From positions 40,902-82,257 of the forward strand of contig NZ_LIPP01000037.1 in NCBI RefSeq assembly GCF_001418335.1: a DNA stretch of 41,356 nucleotides. Reading direction: 5' to 3'. Numbering within the stretch: position 1 is the stretch's first letter; each line of letters opens with the position of its first letter. The notes beneath the pieces are model-generated. The model made no database searches, was not told the origin of the DNA, and saw nothing but the letters and a program-made list of their open reading frames with translations. Source of the stretch: Streptomyces aurantiacus (lineage in GTDB: Bacteria; Actinomycetota; Actinomycetes; Streptomycetales; Streptomycetaceae). Shown here piece after piece: positions 17,201 through 24,921 of this stretch. The translations under genes were made by a program, and so were the position numbers.

Positions 17201-18721
17201 GTCGGCCCGGTCGAACTCGATGCGATGACCGTTGCGATCCGACAGCGCGGCCAGCGGCAGGGTGAACGCCTCGTCCATGGCCGAGGGCGTCCCAGCAGGG
17301 GCGAACTCCCGGACGTGACCCGTCCACGGATCGGTGATGCGGATGGGGGCGCCGGGGTCTCCGTCCCAGTCCAGCGGCCAGCGCGGCCCTTCGACCGGTA
17401 GCACCGAAGTACCTGGCGACGGTACGGGATAAACCAGGATCATGCCGTCTTCGGTCGCGAACAGAGCGCCTTCGGCATCGAGTTCCAGACGCTCGTCGAG
17501 CGTGGAGGCCCAGGACGGTCCGAACCAGCGGCCCCACCGATAGGTCGACAGGTGCGTACGCCGGAGAACCAGTGGGAGGAGACCGGGCAGCACCACATCG
17601 GTCTGCTCCATGAGCATTTCGCCGGAGACCATGTCGATCGGGTCGCCGCCTTTGCAACGCCCCTTCGCAGGCTTGCTCTTCGCGAGTGCGTCGTCCCCAC
17701 CACGACGCAGCCCCTTCGCAAGGCCTTTGGCCATGCCTTTGAGGCCCAGCTTGCCAAGGCCCTTGAGGCCTTTGGCGAGACCGCCGAGGGTGGTCAGCCC
17801 CTTCATGCCGGGTATGCAGTCAAGGGCGGCGAAAGCCACATCCCACAGGGACGCCTGGCCCTTCATATATTTGTTGAGGGTGTCGGCGAGAACGACGAGC
17901 GCGGCGATCAGCACGATGGCGCCGAGGATCGGCCCCCCGATGATCAACGCGATGATGCCGAGGACGGCGACGACGACCTTGCAGACGGCGACGATGGTGT
18001 CCCAGTTGTCGACGAACCAGTCCCCGACCTCCTCGTACCACTTACGGTTCTGAATCCCCGCGTCGGAGGCTTCGTCGAGCTTGCGCTTCGCCTCGCCGGC
18101 GGCCTCCTCACGCATGGTGCGCGCGTCGCCGGCCATCTTCTTCGCCGCGTCGAGGGCGTTCTGCGCGGACGTCACATCCGACTGAGCGGACGTATGGGCG
18201 TCCTTGGCACTCTGCGCATCCCGGGTCGCCGCACGGACCTTCGCCTCGTCCGGCTTCTCGACATCCTTGCCACCGGTCGGATCGTCCTTGTACTTGTCCG
18301 ACTCCTTGTTGGCCCGGCTCACCCACGAATCGGCCGACGACAACCGCGACTTGGCGGACGACAGATCCGCCTGCGCCTCACGCCCCTTCGCCAGCGCCTT
18401 GTCGGCCAGCGCCTGAGCACGCTCCAGCTTCGGCCAGTACGCGGCCAGCGCATCCCCGGCCAGGTCGTACGACTTCTTCAGCTTCTTGAGATCCTTCGGA
18501 ACCCCGGAGAACTCGTCCCGGAACACCTCAGCGGTCTTGCCCACCATCGTCAGGACGGCATCCTCCTCCGCCATCCCCTTCACCAGACGCAGGGCATCCT
18601 GCACGTCATCGGCAAAGTCATGCAGGCTCTTGGCGAGGGACTTCACCCGGACCGGATCCCCCGGCGTCGGATCCTTCTCCAGATCCAGCACATGCCAGTC
18701 CGTCGGCCGAAAACCCGCCAC
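14192..18721 (-). CDS. Rhs polymorphic toxin with T7SS-type head and HNH/EndoVII (AHH-like) nuclease tip
   Basis: 1509 aa. (i) Head, 1-230: helical T7SS-signal-like domain starting RPTDWHVLDLEKDPTPGDP, with a coiled Ala/Lys-rich stretch. (ii) About 240-330: hydrophobic hairpin (VVVAVLGIIALIIGG, AIVLIAALVVLADTL), then ASLWDVAFAALDCIPGMKG and Gly/Lys/Leu repeats. (iii) GDPIDMVSGEML opens a DUF6531-like domain. (iv) Many YD repeats. (v) Rhs core ending RYLSPDPLGLEAAPNQHGY ... SDPLGL, the usual autocleavage site. (vi) Tip of about 125 aa with DAHHAIPQEYRGHPDF and NHHQDITNHW, an HNH/EndoVII-type DNase signature (AHH-like). GTG at 18721 matches the paralogue's start and spaces GGGGG by 7 bases; an adjacent GTG at 18724 is possible. 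T7SS export is inferred from the head and the nearby eccC. The SUKH gene overlaps its end. Confidence 0.9.
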   Translation of the reverse strand: MAGFRPTDWHVLDLEKDPTPGDPVRVKSLAKSLHDFADDVQDALRLVKGMAEEDAVLTMVGKTAEVFRDEFSGVPKDLKKLKKSYDLAGDALAAYWPKLERAQALADKALAKGREAQADLSSAKSRLSSADSWVSRANKESDKYKDDPTGGKDVEKPDEAKVRAATRDAQSAKDAHTSAQSDVTSAQNALDAAKKMAGDARTMREEAAGEAKRKLDEASDAGIQNRKWYEEVGDWFVDNWDTIVAVCKVVVAVLGIIALIIGGPILGAIVLIAALVVLADTLNKYMKGQASLWDVAFAALDCIPGMKGLTTLGGLAKGLKGLGKLGLKGMAKGLAKGLRRGGDDALAKSKPAKGRCKGGDPIDMVSGEMLMEQTDVVLPGLLPLVLRRTHLSTYRWGRWFGPSWASTLDERLELDAEGALFATEDGMILVYPVPSPGTSVLPVEGPRWPLDWDGDPGAPIRITDPWTGHVREFAPAGTPSAMDEAFTLPLAALSDRNGHRIEFDRADDGSPVAVRHSGGYHVDIDIEDGRVSRLRLRNPEDGPDGSTLLRYGYHDGDLTEIRNSSGLPLQLTYDDHARVTSWTDRNNSWYRFTYDDQDRCVRGEGIDGILNCTIEYDTERRETRYTNSLGHTTTHSYNELLQRTAVTNQLGATTLSEWDRHNRLLSSTDPLGNVTRFAYDDAGDPLAIHHPDGTIETAEYNEWHQPTVVVDADGAVWRHDYDARGNRIATTDPAGASTTYTYDEQGRPSEVVDPLGRTRRFGSDAAGLVVSAADPLGNSARIRRDAFGRPKTVEDVLGRAIHMGWSAEGRLLWRTTHDGRRERWTWDGEGNLVDHTDAAGRATRFATGSFDLPSVRTGLDGKTYAFTYDTERRLTRVTDPQGLSWTYAYDAGGRLVSEADFNGRPVEYSHDATGKLASRTNASSETVRFTRDAMGRTTLLETADGPTAYAYDAVGRLIHSVTHSAGTDCELRIERDALGRVVTERVNGRSTRYLYDAIGRRVSRTTPTGHVSTWSYDDADLPVSLETAGRTLSFGHDVLGRETDRRLGDTFALTQTWDSVDRLISQTVEAHPDSVAELLQERVFTYEVDGRLAGITDRLAGTRRFDSEPDGRVTAVVAQDWTERYAYDGTGNVTHADTPADGATDGAREFTGTLIRRAGRTIYEHDAQGRLVRKTRRLLNGRRRTWTYTWNAEDRLIGTVTPEGQRWSYLYDPVGRRIAKRHVAENGKTLQEILFSWDGTRVAEQVDDAGRVQTWDYTPGSHRPVAQTVGDGDTDARFYAIVADLVGTPMELVDEDGDIAWRRLATVWGAGLRGGPAPAESGAVDCPLRFPGQYADAETGHHYNYHRHYDPETGRYLSPDPLGLEAAPNQHGYVAAPQQTSDPLGLAPDDCVPEGMDPDFPTIRLDNYRGRFQASLHRDGRQRLPADWDAHHAIPQEYRGHPDFADFDFDHPSNMRGILGSRSGGRTTNHHQDITNHWADFRAANPNATRTEIESFARTIDEGFRDYYW

Positions 18722-18808
18722 CACGCAACCCCCGTCACGCCAACCTCGTCACCCACACGTACGCACAAGTGAAGTTACTGGTTACGGACGTTCGATGGAA
18801 AGGTCACA
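17732..18808. repeat. Copy 1 of ~1.07-kb duplication (rhs 5' end and promoter)
   Basis: Nearly identical to 23084-24159, same orientation, spanning the first ~330 codons and about 85 bases of upstream DNA. The shared upstream block includes GTGAAGTTACTGGTTACGGA and GTTCGATGGAAAGGTCAC (plus strand), presumably the common promoter. Identity ends inside the gene near the GKxGLKGMA codons and upstream near 18808. Boundaries are by eye. Confidence 0.85.
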
Positions 18809-18946
18809 AGAGCAACGAAGGTGGCGAGGACAGGTCGACGTCACTTCAGGTCCCAGCCGGCCAGTACGGCTACGGATGCGGTGGCCGCCGTGATCTCGTC
18901 AGGTACGGGGTGCGCCTCATGCGCGGGTGGGTTCGGGGGGATCTGC
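18722..18946 (-). promoter_or_regulatory. Upstream region of the first rhs gene
   Basis: 225 non-coding bases between the inferred end of the second immunity reading frame (18947) and the rhs start. The proximal ~85 bases are shared with the region upstream of the other rhs gene, which argues that each rhs gene has its own similar promoter. No clear -10/-35 pair was identified. Confidence 0.5.
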
Positions 18947-19138
18947 CTACGCGTATGGGTTCGGCGAAGATTCTGGATGGGGACTCGGAAAATCTTCGGG
19001 GAAGAACTCGATGCGTAGGGCTGCGGCGCGTGAGGCGATATCGAGGTTTTCGTTCTCTGCGCCGTCTGAGAAGATCCAGAGAAATTCGTCAAATGGCTCA
19101 TCCGTCGTCTCGTCCGCCCTGTTCGCCCTGTTCGCCCT
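18947..19138 (-). pseudogene. Frame-shifted C-terminal half of the second immunity gene
   Basis: In the frame one base off from the gene at 19098-19463 there is an open stretch with no start codon of its own. It encodes ...DETTDEPFDEFLWIFSDG, then NLDIASRAAALRIEFFPEDF and a PNPYA end before TAG at 18949-18947. The composition is protein-like (Phe/Trp/Ile/Asp-rich, normal codons), unlike shadow frames. The frame is closed upstream by TGA at 19139, exactly at the edge of a 9-base repeat tract. Joined by removing one base, the two parts give a 171-aa protein, close to the 174 aa of the other immunity protein. Best explained as the true C-terminus lost by a frameshift, a programmed shift, or a sequence error. 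Confidence 0.65.
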
Positions 19139-19463
19139 TCAGGGTCCAGACCGGCGAGTCCTTGGACGGCAGTGGGTGGATCGACAGCTTGGTGAAGTCG
19201 ATGGCCGCGTCGTCGTCCGCATCGCCCGTCGGGAGGCGACCCTCTTCGTCGCGCTGATAGTACGCGCCATAGGCCCAGAATTCGGGTAGCTCATGACACA
19301 TGAGATCGGGGTATGCGGAGACCTCCATTTCTCCGTATCGTTCATTGATCCTCGCCACCGCCTCTGCGCGGGAAATACCGAAACGCTCCACCATTTCGCT
19401 CGCCATCTCACGAAAATAATCGAGCATTCCTTCGTCAAGCTGCAAAACAAATTCTGCCGTCAC
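19098..19463 (-). CDS. Putative immunity protein for the second Rhs toxin (probably frameshifted)
   Basis: 121 aa as it stands. The GTG start overlaps the rhs stop (GTGA), the usual immunity position. The N-terminal part is helical and acidic (EGMLDYFREMASEMVERFGI, SRAEAVARINERYG), then SAYPDLMCHELPEFWAYGAY and IDFTKLSIHPLPSKDSPVW. I do not recognise the family. It ends in GEQGEQGGRDDG, encoded by the 9-base repeat at 19115-19138, and a credible continuation lies one frame over (18947-19138), so this product is probably truncated. Base composition is clearly lower in GC than the Rhs core, as for the toxin tip, suggesting both came in together. Confidence 0.75.
   Translation of the reverse strand: MTAEFVLQLDEGMLDYFREMASEMVERFGISRAEAVARINERYGEMEVSAYPDLMCHELPEFWAYGAYYQRDEEGRLPTGDADDDAAIDFTKLSIHPLPSKDSPVWTLKGEQGEQGGRDDG
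19115..19138. repeat. 9-base tandem repeat at the frameshift in the second immunity gene
   Basis: CGCCCTGTT (plus strand) is repeated about 2.7 times, encoding GEQGEQG on the minus strand. It coincides with the point where the coding signal changes frame, so slippage or local misreading here could cause the shift. Confidence 0.8.
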
Positions 19464-22400
19464 GATGTCGGAGGTCCTACTCGTCTATGAATTGAATTAC
19501 TGAAGAGCTCGGCTGCCCGGTCTCCGAATATGGCGATCTGATGCCCGTCGAAGACGGCATCCTTACCCTTCAGGAAGGGCCCCGGGTTCATCAGCATCGG
19601 ACCTTCGACCAGGTCGAAGTTGTGACCGGCGCCTCCCTGTCGATGATGCCTGATGAAGGACGCGAGATCATCACTCGGACCGTTGAATATCCTGCTACTC
19701 AAATTGTCCAGCTCCGCCCGGGGAACTCGGAAATGGATAACAGCAGGAACATCGCCATTACGTAGAGCGAGCCTCTTGGCCCAAGTAAGGGCCTGTCCTG
19801 GATCATTGGTCACATAGAAACCCCTACCGAAGTCCATCTTACGCGTGGAAGCAGAGACATCGATTCCGTTACGCATGATGTTGTCGGCGTGCTGCCCGAT
19901 CGTCCCGTGATAGAGGTCCACCATGCACGGAGCCTTGAGCCCCAGCGGATCTGTCCACTGCAACGGGTTCTTCACATACGCGTGCTGGTTCGGTGCCGGC
20001 GTACGCCCCAGGGGATCAGGGCTCAAATAGCGTGCGGTGCCGGGCTCGTAGTAGCGGTGATGGTTGTAGTGCAGCCCGGTTTCCGTGTCGAAATACTGGC
20101 CCGGAAAACGCAAGGGACAGTCGACGAGCCTGTCACCACCGGCCGGTCCGGCCGGCACACCCCACAGCGTCGACGACTGCCGCCAGACGACACCCCCGTC
20201 CTCGTCGACCAGTTCCGTCGGCGTCCCGATGAGGTCGGTGACGATCGCGTAGAAGCGCTCGTCGATCTCTTCCTGCGGCGCACGAGGTCCGCAGCCGCGG
20301 ACCCGCTGGCCGACCGGTGTGGTTCCGCTGTCCCAGTCCCACGACGTACTGACAACGCCGTCCGTCTGCTCCGCCAGCCGGTCACCGTCCCAGAAGAACG
20401 TGACCTGCTCGTCAACGGTCGTGCCGTCGTCGCCGAGCAGTTGCTTCGCCACACGTCTGCCGAGCGGATCGTAGACGTAATGCCAGTGACTGCCGTCCGG
20501 CGTACGGACGTCCGTGAGCTGGTCCTCGGCGTTCCACACGTACCGCCACTCACGCCTGCCGCCGGACAGCAGCTTCGTGACCCGCCGGACCACCCGCCCC
20601 TGACCGTCGTGCCGGTAGAACGTACGGCCCGCCCGGTCGATGAGGGTGCCCGAATACGTCCGGTCCCCAGGTCCCGCCTCGCCGTCGTCGCCCACCGGCG
20701 CCGACGTGCCGAAGCCCGTGAGATTGCCGAGGCCGTCGTACCGATACGTCTCGTCCCAGCCGACGCCGCCCCGTGCCGCCGTCACTCGTCCAGCCCGGTC
20801 GAGTTCGAAGGAACGCTCGCCGAGCCGCAGGTCGGACACCCCGACAAGGCCGCCGTCGACACCGTGCCGGTAGGTACGCCGCAGTACTTCGCCCGAGCCC
20901 GCCGACCTCAGCTGCTGCGTCGTCCGCAGGCGGTCCGCGTCCCAGTCGTACGTCAGACGCGCCGCATCGCCGAGTGTCCGTTCGATCTCCCGTCCCACGA
21001 CGTCGTACTGGAAGGTGATGTCATGCTGTCCGAGCCGCTGCGTCAGCGAACGGCTCTCGGGCTCGTACGTCCAGTTCGTGACCGCGCCACTCGGCGTCCT
21101 GCGGGAAGTGCGACGCCCAGTGATGTCGTACTCGGTGCGGACCTCCTGTCCGTTCCACCGCTCCCCCAGGATTCGTCCCGTCGCATCGCGCTCGATACCG
21201 AGGGCGACCTCGGTGTTCTGTGCCTGGGTGAGCCTGCCGAGCGGATCGTAGGTGTACGTCGTCGTCGCGCCGTCAGCGTCCATGGTCACGACGTTGCCGA
21301 GCAAGTCGTGGCCGAACGCCGTGGTCTGTCCTGCTCCGTTGACACGCTCGACCAGTCGGCCCACGGCGTCGTAACGGTAGGTCAGTCTGCGGCCGTTGAA
21401 GTCCGTCTCGGCTGACAACCGGCCCACTGGGTCGTACTCGTAGTGCCAGACCTGCCCTGCGCCGTTGGTGACGCTCCGCAGCCGAAGCTCGGTGTCGTAC
21501 TCGAAGCGCTCCAGCGTCCCGTCCTCGTTCTCGCGCAAGGAGCAGAGATCGAAGTGGGTGTTCTGGTACGTGGTCCGGCGGCCGGCCGACGACGAGTACT
21601 GAAGGGGATTGCCCTCCGCGTCGTACGACCAGCGCTCGGTGATCCCGTTCGGAAGCTCACGCCAGGAGATCTGACCCTCGACCGTCCATCCGACCCGGGT
21701 GACTGCCCCGAGCGGGTCGGTGAGTTCGTTGATCCGGCCGAAGGCGTCCCGCACGAAGGAACTCTTCGCGCCCAACGCATCCTTCGTGCCGACGACCAGG
21801 CCGGCCTCGTCGTTCACGACCGTCTGCTGACGGTGGCCGAGCGGGTCCAGGGCGCCGGTGAGACCGCCGCGCTCGTCGAACGTGAAGGAAGTCGTGGCAC
21901 CGAGCGGGTCGACGACTGCCACCCGGTTGCCACACTCGTCGTAGACCGACTCCCATGAAGTGCCGTCCGGCTGCGTCACCTTGGTGATCAGACCGAGTTC
22001 GTTGTACTCGGTGAGGATGACGCCACCGTCGGGGCGGACGACCTCCGTGACATTGCCTGCCACATCATGGGCGTAATGCGTCGTGCGCCCGAGCGGATCG
22101 GTCAGAGCGGTCAACCGGCCGCGATCGTCCCAGGTACGCGTCGTGATGTGACCGAGTGGGTCGGTCTCACTGACGGGCCGGTACGCCGCGTCGAAGCTGT
22201 ACGCAAGGGAATGTCCGAGGGAGTCGGTCGCGACCGTGGTATGCGTTTCGTCGTCGTACGCGTAGGAGTAGGCGAGGACGCCGTCAGCGCCGCCCGAGCG
22301 AACACACCGGTCGGCGTCGTCGTACGCGTAGCGGTACCAGCCGCCTTCTCTGCTCTGCCAGCCCGTGATCCGCTGCCGGTCGTCGTAGCTGTAGTGCTGG

Positions 22401-24073
22401 GGCACCGCGGAAGAATCGCTCACACCGGTGAGGCGGCCCTGCTCGTCGTACTCGTAGGTCGTGAGGCACGGCTGCCCGGGAGCGCTGAGCAGGGTGATGG
22501 CGGTGACGCGGTCCGAATCCGTGGTGACGCCGAGTCGATAGCCGCCGTGGTGAACCAGTTCTTTCGGGGAGCCGTCGGGGGCGTACCGGATATCGATGGT
22601 GTTGCCGTTGCGGTCTTCGACACCGGCCATCAGCAGTTCGTCCGGCCGGCCGTTCGGTACCCGCTTGAAACGCAGTGTCGTGCCGTTGTCCCGTTGCCAC
22701 ACGGTGATCTCGCCGTCGGGGGTGCCGTCCCAGCTCAACGGCCAGCTGGGGCCGACTATCGGCTGCGCCGGCTCGTCCGCTTCCGGGATGGAGTAGTACA
22801 GCACCGTGCCGTCGTCCGCGATGAATCGGATGCCCTCTTCATCGATCAGCAGGTGCTGGTCCAAGGTCGAGATCCACTCGGCGCCGAACCAGCGTCCGGC
22901 TCTCACTCCGGTCCGGTGGCTGCGTTCGACGACGAGCGGCAGAACGCCGGGCAACGAGACATCCGGTATCGACATCACCAGCTGGCCGGTGGCCATGTCG
23001 ATCGGATCACCGCAGGTGAAGAGGTTCTTCATCTGACGTCCGAGACCCTGCATCCGCGGACCGAGACCCTTGAGCCCCATGGCCATGCCTTTGAGGCCCA
23101 TCTTGCCAAGGCCCTTGAGGCCTTTGGCGAGCCCGCCGAGGGTGGTCAGCCCCTTCATGCCGGGTATGCAGTCAAGGGCGGCGAACGCCACATCCCACAG
23201 GGACGCCTGGCCCTTCATATATTTGTTGAGGGTGTCGGCGAGAACGACGAGCGCGGCGATCAGCACGATGGCGCCGAGGATCGGCCCCCCGATGATCAAC
23301 GCGATGATGCCAAGGACAGCAACGACGACCTTGCACACGGCGACGATGGTGTCCCAGTTGTCGACGAACCAGTCCCCGACCTCCTCGTACCACTTACGGT
23401 TCTGAATCCCCGCGTCGGAAGCTTCGTCGAGCTTCCGCTTGGCCTCGCCGGCGGCCTCCTCACGCATCGCGCGAGCATCGCCGGCCATCTTCTTCGCCGC
23501 GTCCAGCGCACTCTGGGCCGTGGTCACATCCGACTGGGCGGAAGTGTGGGCGTCCTTGGCGCTCTGCGCGTCCCGGGTCGCCGCCCGGACCTTGGCCTCG
23601 TCCGGCTTCTCGACGTCCTTGCCGCCGGTTGGATCGTCCTTGTACTTGTCCGCTTCCTTGTTGGCCCGGGTCACCCAGGAATCGGCGGAGGACAGACGGG
23701 ACTTGGCGGAGGAGAGATCGGCCTGCGCCTCACGGCCCTTCACGAGGGCCTTGTCGGCCAGAGCCTGTGCACGCTCCAGCTTCGGCCAGTACCCGGCCAG
23801 CGCATCCCCGGCCAGGTCGTACGACTTCTTCAGCTTCTTGAGATCCTTCGGAACCCCGGAGAACTCGTCCCGGAACACCTCAGCGGTCTTGCCCACCATC
23901 GTCAGGACGGCATCCTCCTCCGCCATCCCCTTCACCAGACGCAGGGCATCCTGCACGTCATCGGCAAAGTCATGCAGGCTCTTCGCCAGAGACTTCACCC
24001 GGACCGGATCCCCCGGCGTCGGATCCTTCTCCAGATCCAGCACATGCCAGTCCGTCGGCCGATAACCCGCCAC
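19460..24073 (-). CDS. Rhs polymorphic toxin with T7SS-type head and DUF3990 ART-like tip
   Basis: 1537 aa. Same plan as its neighbour: T7SS-signal-like head (YRPTDWHVLDLEKDPTPGDP), hydrophobic hairpin, ASLWDVAFAALDCIPGMKG, DUF6531-like start (CGDPIDMATGQLVMS), YD repeats, Rhs core RYLSPDPLGRTPAPNQHAY ... TDPLGL. The head is almost identical to that of the other Rhs protein but the core has diverged. The ~150-aa tip reads VDLYHGTIGQHADNI, RKMDFGRGFYVTNDPGQA, HNFDLVEGP and FDGHQIAIFG, the pattern of DUF3990, an ADP-ribosyltransferase-like toxin domain (His of YHGT, Tyr of GFYVT and a later acidic residue as likely catalytic set). GTG start 7 bases after GGGGG. The tip and immunity gene are AT-richer than the core. 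Secretion by T7SS is inferred, not shown. Confidence 0.9.
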   Translation of the reverse strand: MAGYRPTDWHVLDLEKDPTPGDPVRVKSLAKSLHDFADDVQDALRLVKGMAEEDAVLTMVGKTAEVFRDEFSGVPKDLKKLKKSYDLAGDALAGYWPKLERAQALADKALVKGREAQADLSSAKSRLSSADSWVTRANKEADKYKDDPTGGKDVEKPDEAKVRAATRDAQSAKDAHTSAQSDVTTAQSALDAAKKMAGDARAMREEAAGEAKRKLDEASDAGIQNRKWYEEVGDWFVDNWDTIVAVCKVVVAVLGIIALIIGGPILGAIVLIAALVVLADTLNKYMKGQASLWDVAFAALDCIPGMKGLTTLGGLAKGLKGLGKMGLKGMAMGLKGLGPRMQGLGRQMKNLFTCGDPIDMATGQLVMSIPDVSLPGVLPLVVERSHRTGVRAGRWFGAEWISTLDQHLLIDEEGIRFIADDGTVLYYSIPEADEPAQPIVGPSWPLSWDGTPDGEITVWQRDNGTTLRFKRVPNGRPDELLMAGVEDRNGNTIDIRYAPDGSPKELVHHGGYRLGVTTDSDRVTAITLLSAPGQPCLTTYEYDEQGRLTGVSDSSAVPQHYSYDDRQRITGWQSREGGWYRYAYDDADRCVRSGGADGVLAYSYAYDDETHTTVATDSLGHSLAYSFDAAYRPVSETDPLGHITTRTWDDRGRLTALTDPLGRTTHYAHDVAGNVTEVVRPDGGVILTEYNELGLITKVTQPDGTSWESVYDECGNRVAVVDPLGATTSFTFDERGGLTGALDPLGHRQQTVVNDEAGLVVGTKDALGAKSSFVRDAFGRINELTDPLGAVTRVGWTVEGQISWRELPNGITERWSYDAEGNPLQYSSSAGRRTTYQNTHFDLCSLRENEDGTLERFEYDTELRLRSVTNGAGQVWHYEYDPVGRLSAETDFNGRRLTYRYDAVGRLVERVNGAGQTTAFGHDLLGNVVTMDADGATTTYTYDPLGRLTQAQNTEVALGIERDATGRILGERWNGQEVRTEYDITGRRTSRRTPSGAVTNWTYEPESRSLTQRLGQHDITFQYDVVGREIERTLGDAARLTYDWDADRLRTTQQLRSAGSGEVLRRTYRHGVDGGLVGVSDLRLGERSFELDRAGRVTAARGGVGWDETYRYDGLGNLTGFGTSAPVGDDGEAGPGDRTYSGTLIDRAGRTFYRHDGQGRVVRRVTKLLSGGRREWRYVWNAEDQLTDVRTPDGSHWHYVYDPLGRRVAKQLLGDDGTTVDEQVTFFWDGDRLAEQTDGVVSTSWDWDSGTTPVGQRVRGCGPRAPQEEIDERFYAIVTDLIGTPTELVDEDGGVVWRQSSTLWGVPAGPAGGDRLVDCPLRFPGQYFDTETGLHYNHHRYYEPGTARYLSPDPLGRTPAPNQHAYVKNPLQWTDPLGLKAPCMVDLYHGTIGQHADNIMRNGIDVSASTRKMDFGRGFYVTNDPGQALTWAKRLALRNGDVPAVIHFRVPRAELDNLSSRIFNGPSDDLASFIRHHRQGGAGHNFDLVEGPMLMNPGPFLKGKDAVFDGHQIAIFGDRAAELFSNSIHRRVGPPTS

Positions 24074-24159
24074 GCCGCAACCCCCGTCACGCCAACCTCG
24101 TCAACCTCACGTACGCACAAGTGAAGTTACTGGTTACGGATGTTCGATGGAAAGGTCAC
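23084..24159. repeat. Copy 2 of ~1.07-kb duplication (rhs 5' end and promoter)
   Basis: Counterpart of 17732-18808. Identity is patchy: blocks such as about 23815-23985 are essentially perfect, while about 23430-23760 carries many synonymous changes against copy 1. The non-coding stretch 24074-24214 upstream of this rhs gene includes the shared promoter block and the 3' end of the P-x-x-W family gene. Confidence 0.85.
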
Positions 24160-24214
24160 GAGGGCAGTGGAGGTGGTGAGGGCGGCCGTGTCATCACGGC
24201 CCCGCTCCGCCGTC

Positions 24215-24862
24215 CTACTCCGCGAAACGGAACGTCGACGTGATCGCGTCGAAGATGTCGAAGAACGAGTCCGCGAGGTCGAGCACCTGGCTGCTCCCGG
24301 CGACGAGGGCGACCTTGCCCTCCTGCCCGGGCACGGGAACGAACGTCTGCATCAGTACGGCACGGATGGTGCGCTTGAGAGCGTCATCGGGTACGGGGAT
24401 GTCCTCGATGCCGTACGTACGCGCGGCCGGGCCGACGCCAGGGATGTCGACCGTCGTGACCTTGCGCCACGCGTCGCCCTCCTTCTTGGCCTCTCGCACG
24501 GCGAGTTGGCCGGCCATGACCTGAGGGTCGGTGGAGAGGGGCTCGCCGTCCTTGGTACGCCCCCCGACCAGGGAGACGGTGATCGACCCGGTGATCGGCG
24601 TGTCGCCGCCGAAGCTCTCGGCCATGCAGCCGCAGTACAGCGCGCCCGACTTCCAGGCATCCGCCGCGGCCTTCTGCAGGAAGGCGGCGTACGTGTCCTT
24701 GTACTTCGCCAAGTCAGGTTGCTGTCGCACTCGTTCGGCGACCATGCGGCGGATCGAGTCGTTTCGCGACTCGGGCCGCACATCGAACTCCCACCACGAC
24801 TCCGGCACCTTGATCCGAAAGCCACCGCGCTCGATGGTGAGCGTTTCCATGTAGCGGGCCAT
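24215..24862 (-). CDS. P-x-x-W family protein (LpqN/DcrB-like fold) upstream of rhs
   Basis: 215 aa, no signal peptide or transmembrane helix. N-terminal FRIKVPESWWEFDV, a helical middle (SIRRMVAERVRQQPDLAKYK, AAFLQKAAADAWKSG), beta strands TGSITVSLVG and QTFVPVPG, then KVALVAGSS and the C-terminal helix SFFDIFDAITSTFRF. This order matches the proteins at 34681-35319, 35316-35915 and 30767-31522, which I take as paralogues with an alpha/beta fold like LpqN/DcrB/PsbP (fold assignment is an inference). It lies 141 bases ahead of the second rhs gene on the same strand and could be its chaperone or targeting factor. ATG at 24862, GGGGGAG 11 bases upstream; a second ATG four codons on is possible. 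Confidence 0.78.
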   Translation of the reverse strand: MARYMETLTIERGGFRIKVPESWWEFDVRPESRNDSIRRMVAERVRQQPDLAKYKDTYAAFLQKAAADAWKSGALYCGCMAESFGGDTPITGSITVSLVGGRTKDGEPLSTDPQVMAGQLAVREAKKEGDAWRKVTTVDIPGVGPAARTYGIEDIPVPDDALKRTIRAVLMQTFVPVPGQEGKVALVAGSSQVLDLADSFFDIFDAITSTFRFAE

Positions 24863-24921
24863 GTTGGCTGCTCTCCCCCGGTTCCGGCCGTTTCGACGGG
24901 GACGATCGTCCCATAGGACGT

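Noticed and set aside
18841..19101. 86-aa minus-strand open frame with ATG between the two rhs units
   Set aside because: Ser/Pro/His-rich and in a different frame from the convincing remnant of the second immunity gene.
14192..24073. T6SS-associated Rhs island
   Set aside because: No VgrG, PAAR, EagR or other T6SS genes, and the heads resemble T7SS-signal proteins; the host type is Gram-positive.
17732..24159. Composite transposon flanking the rhs repeats
   Set aside because: No transposase, terminal inverted repeats or target duplications seen; the repeats are the coding 5' ends of the rhs genes themselves.
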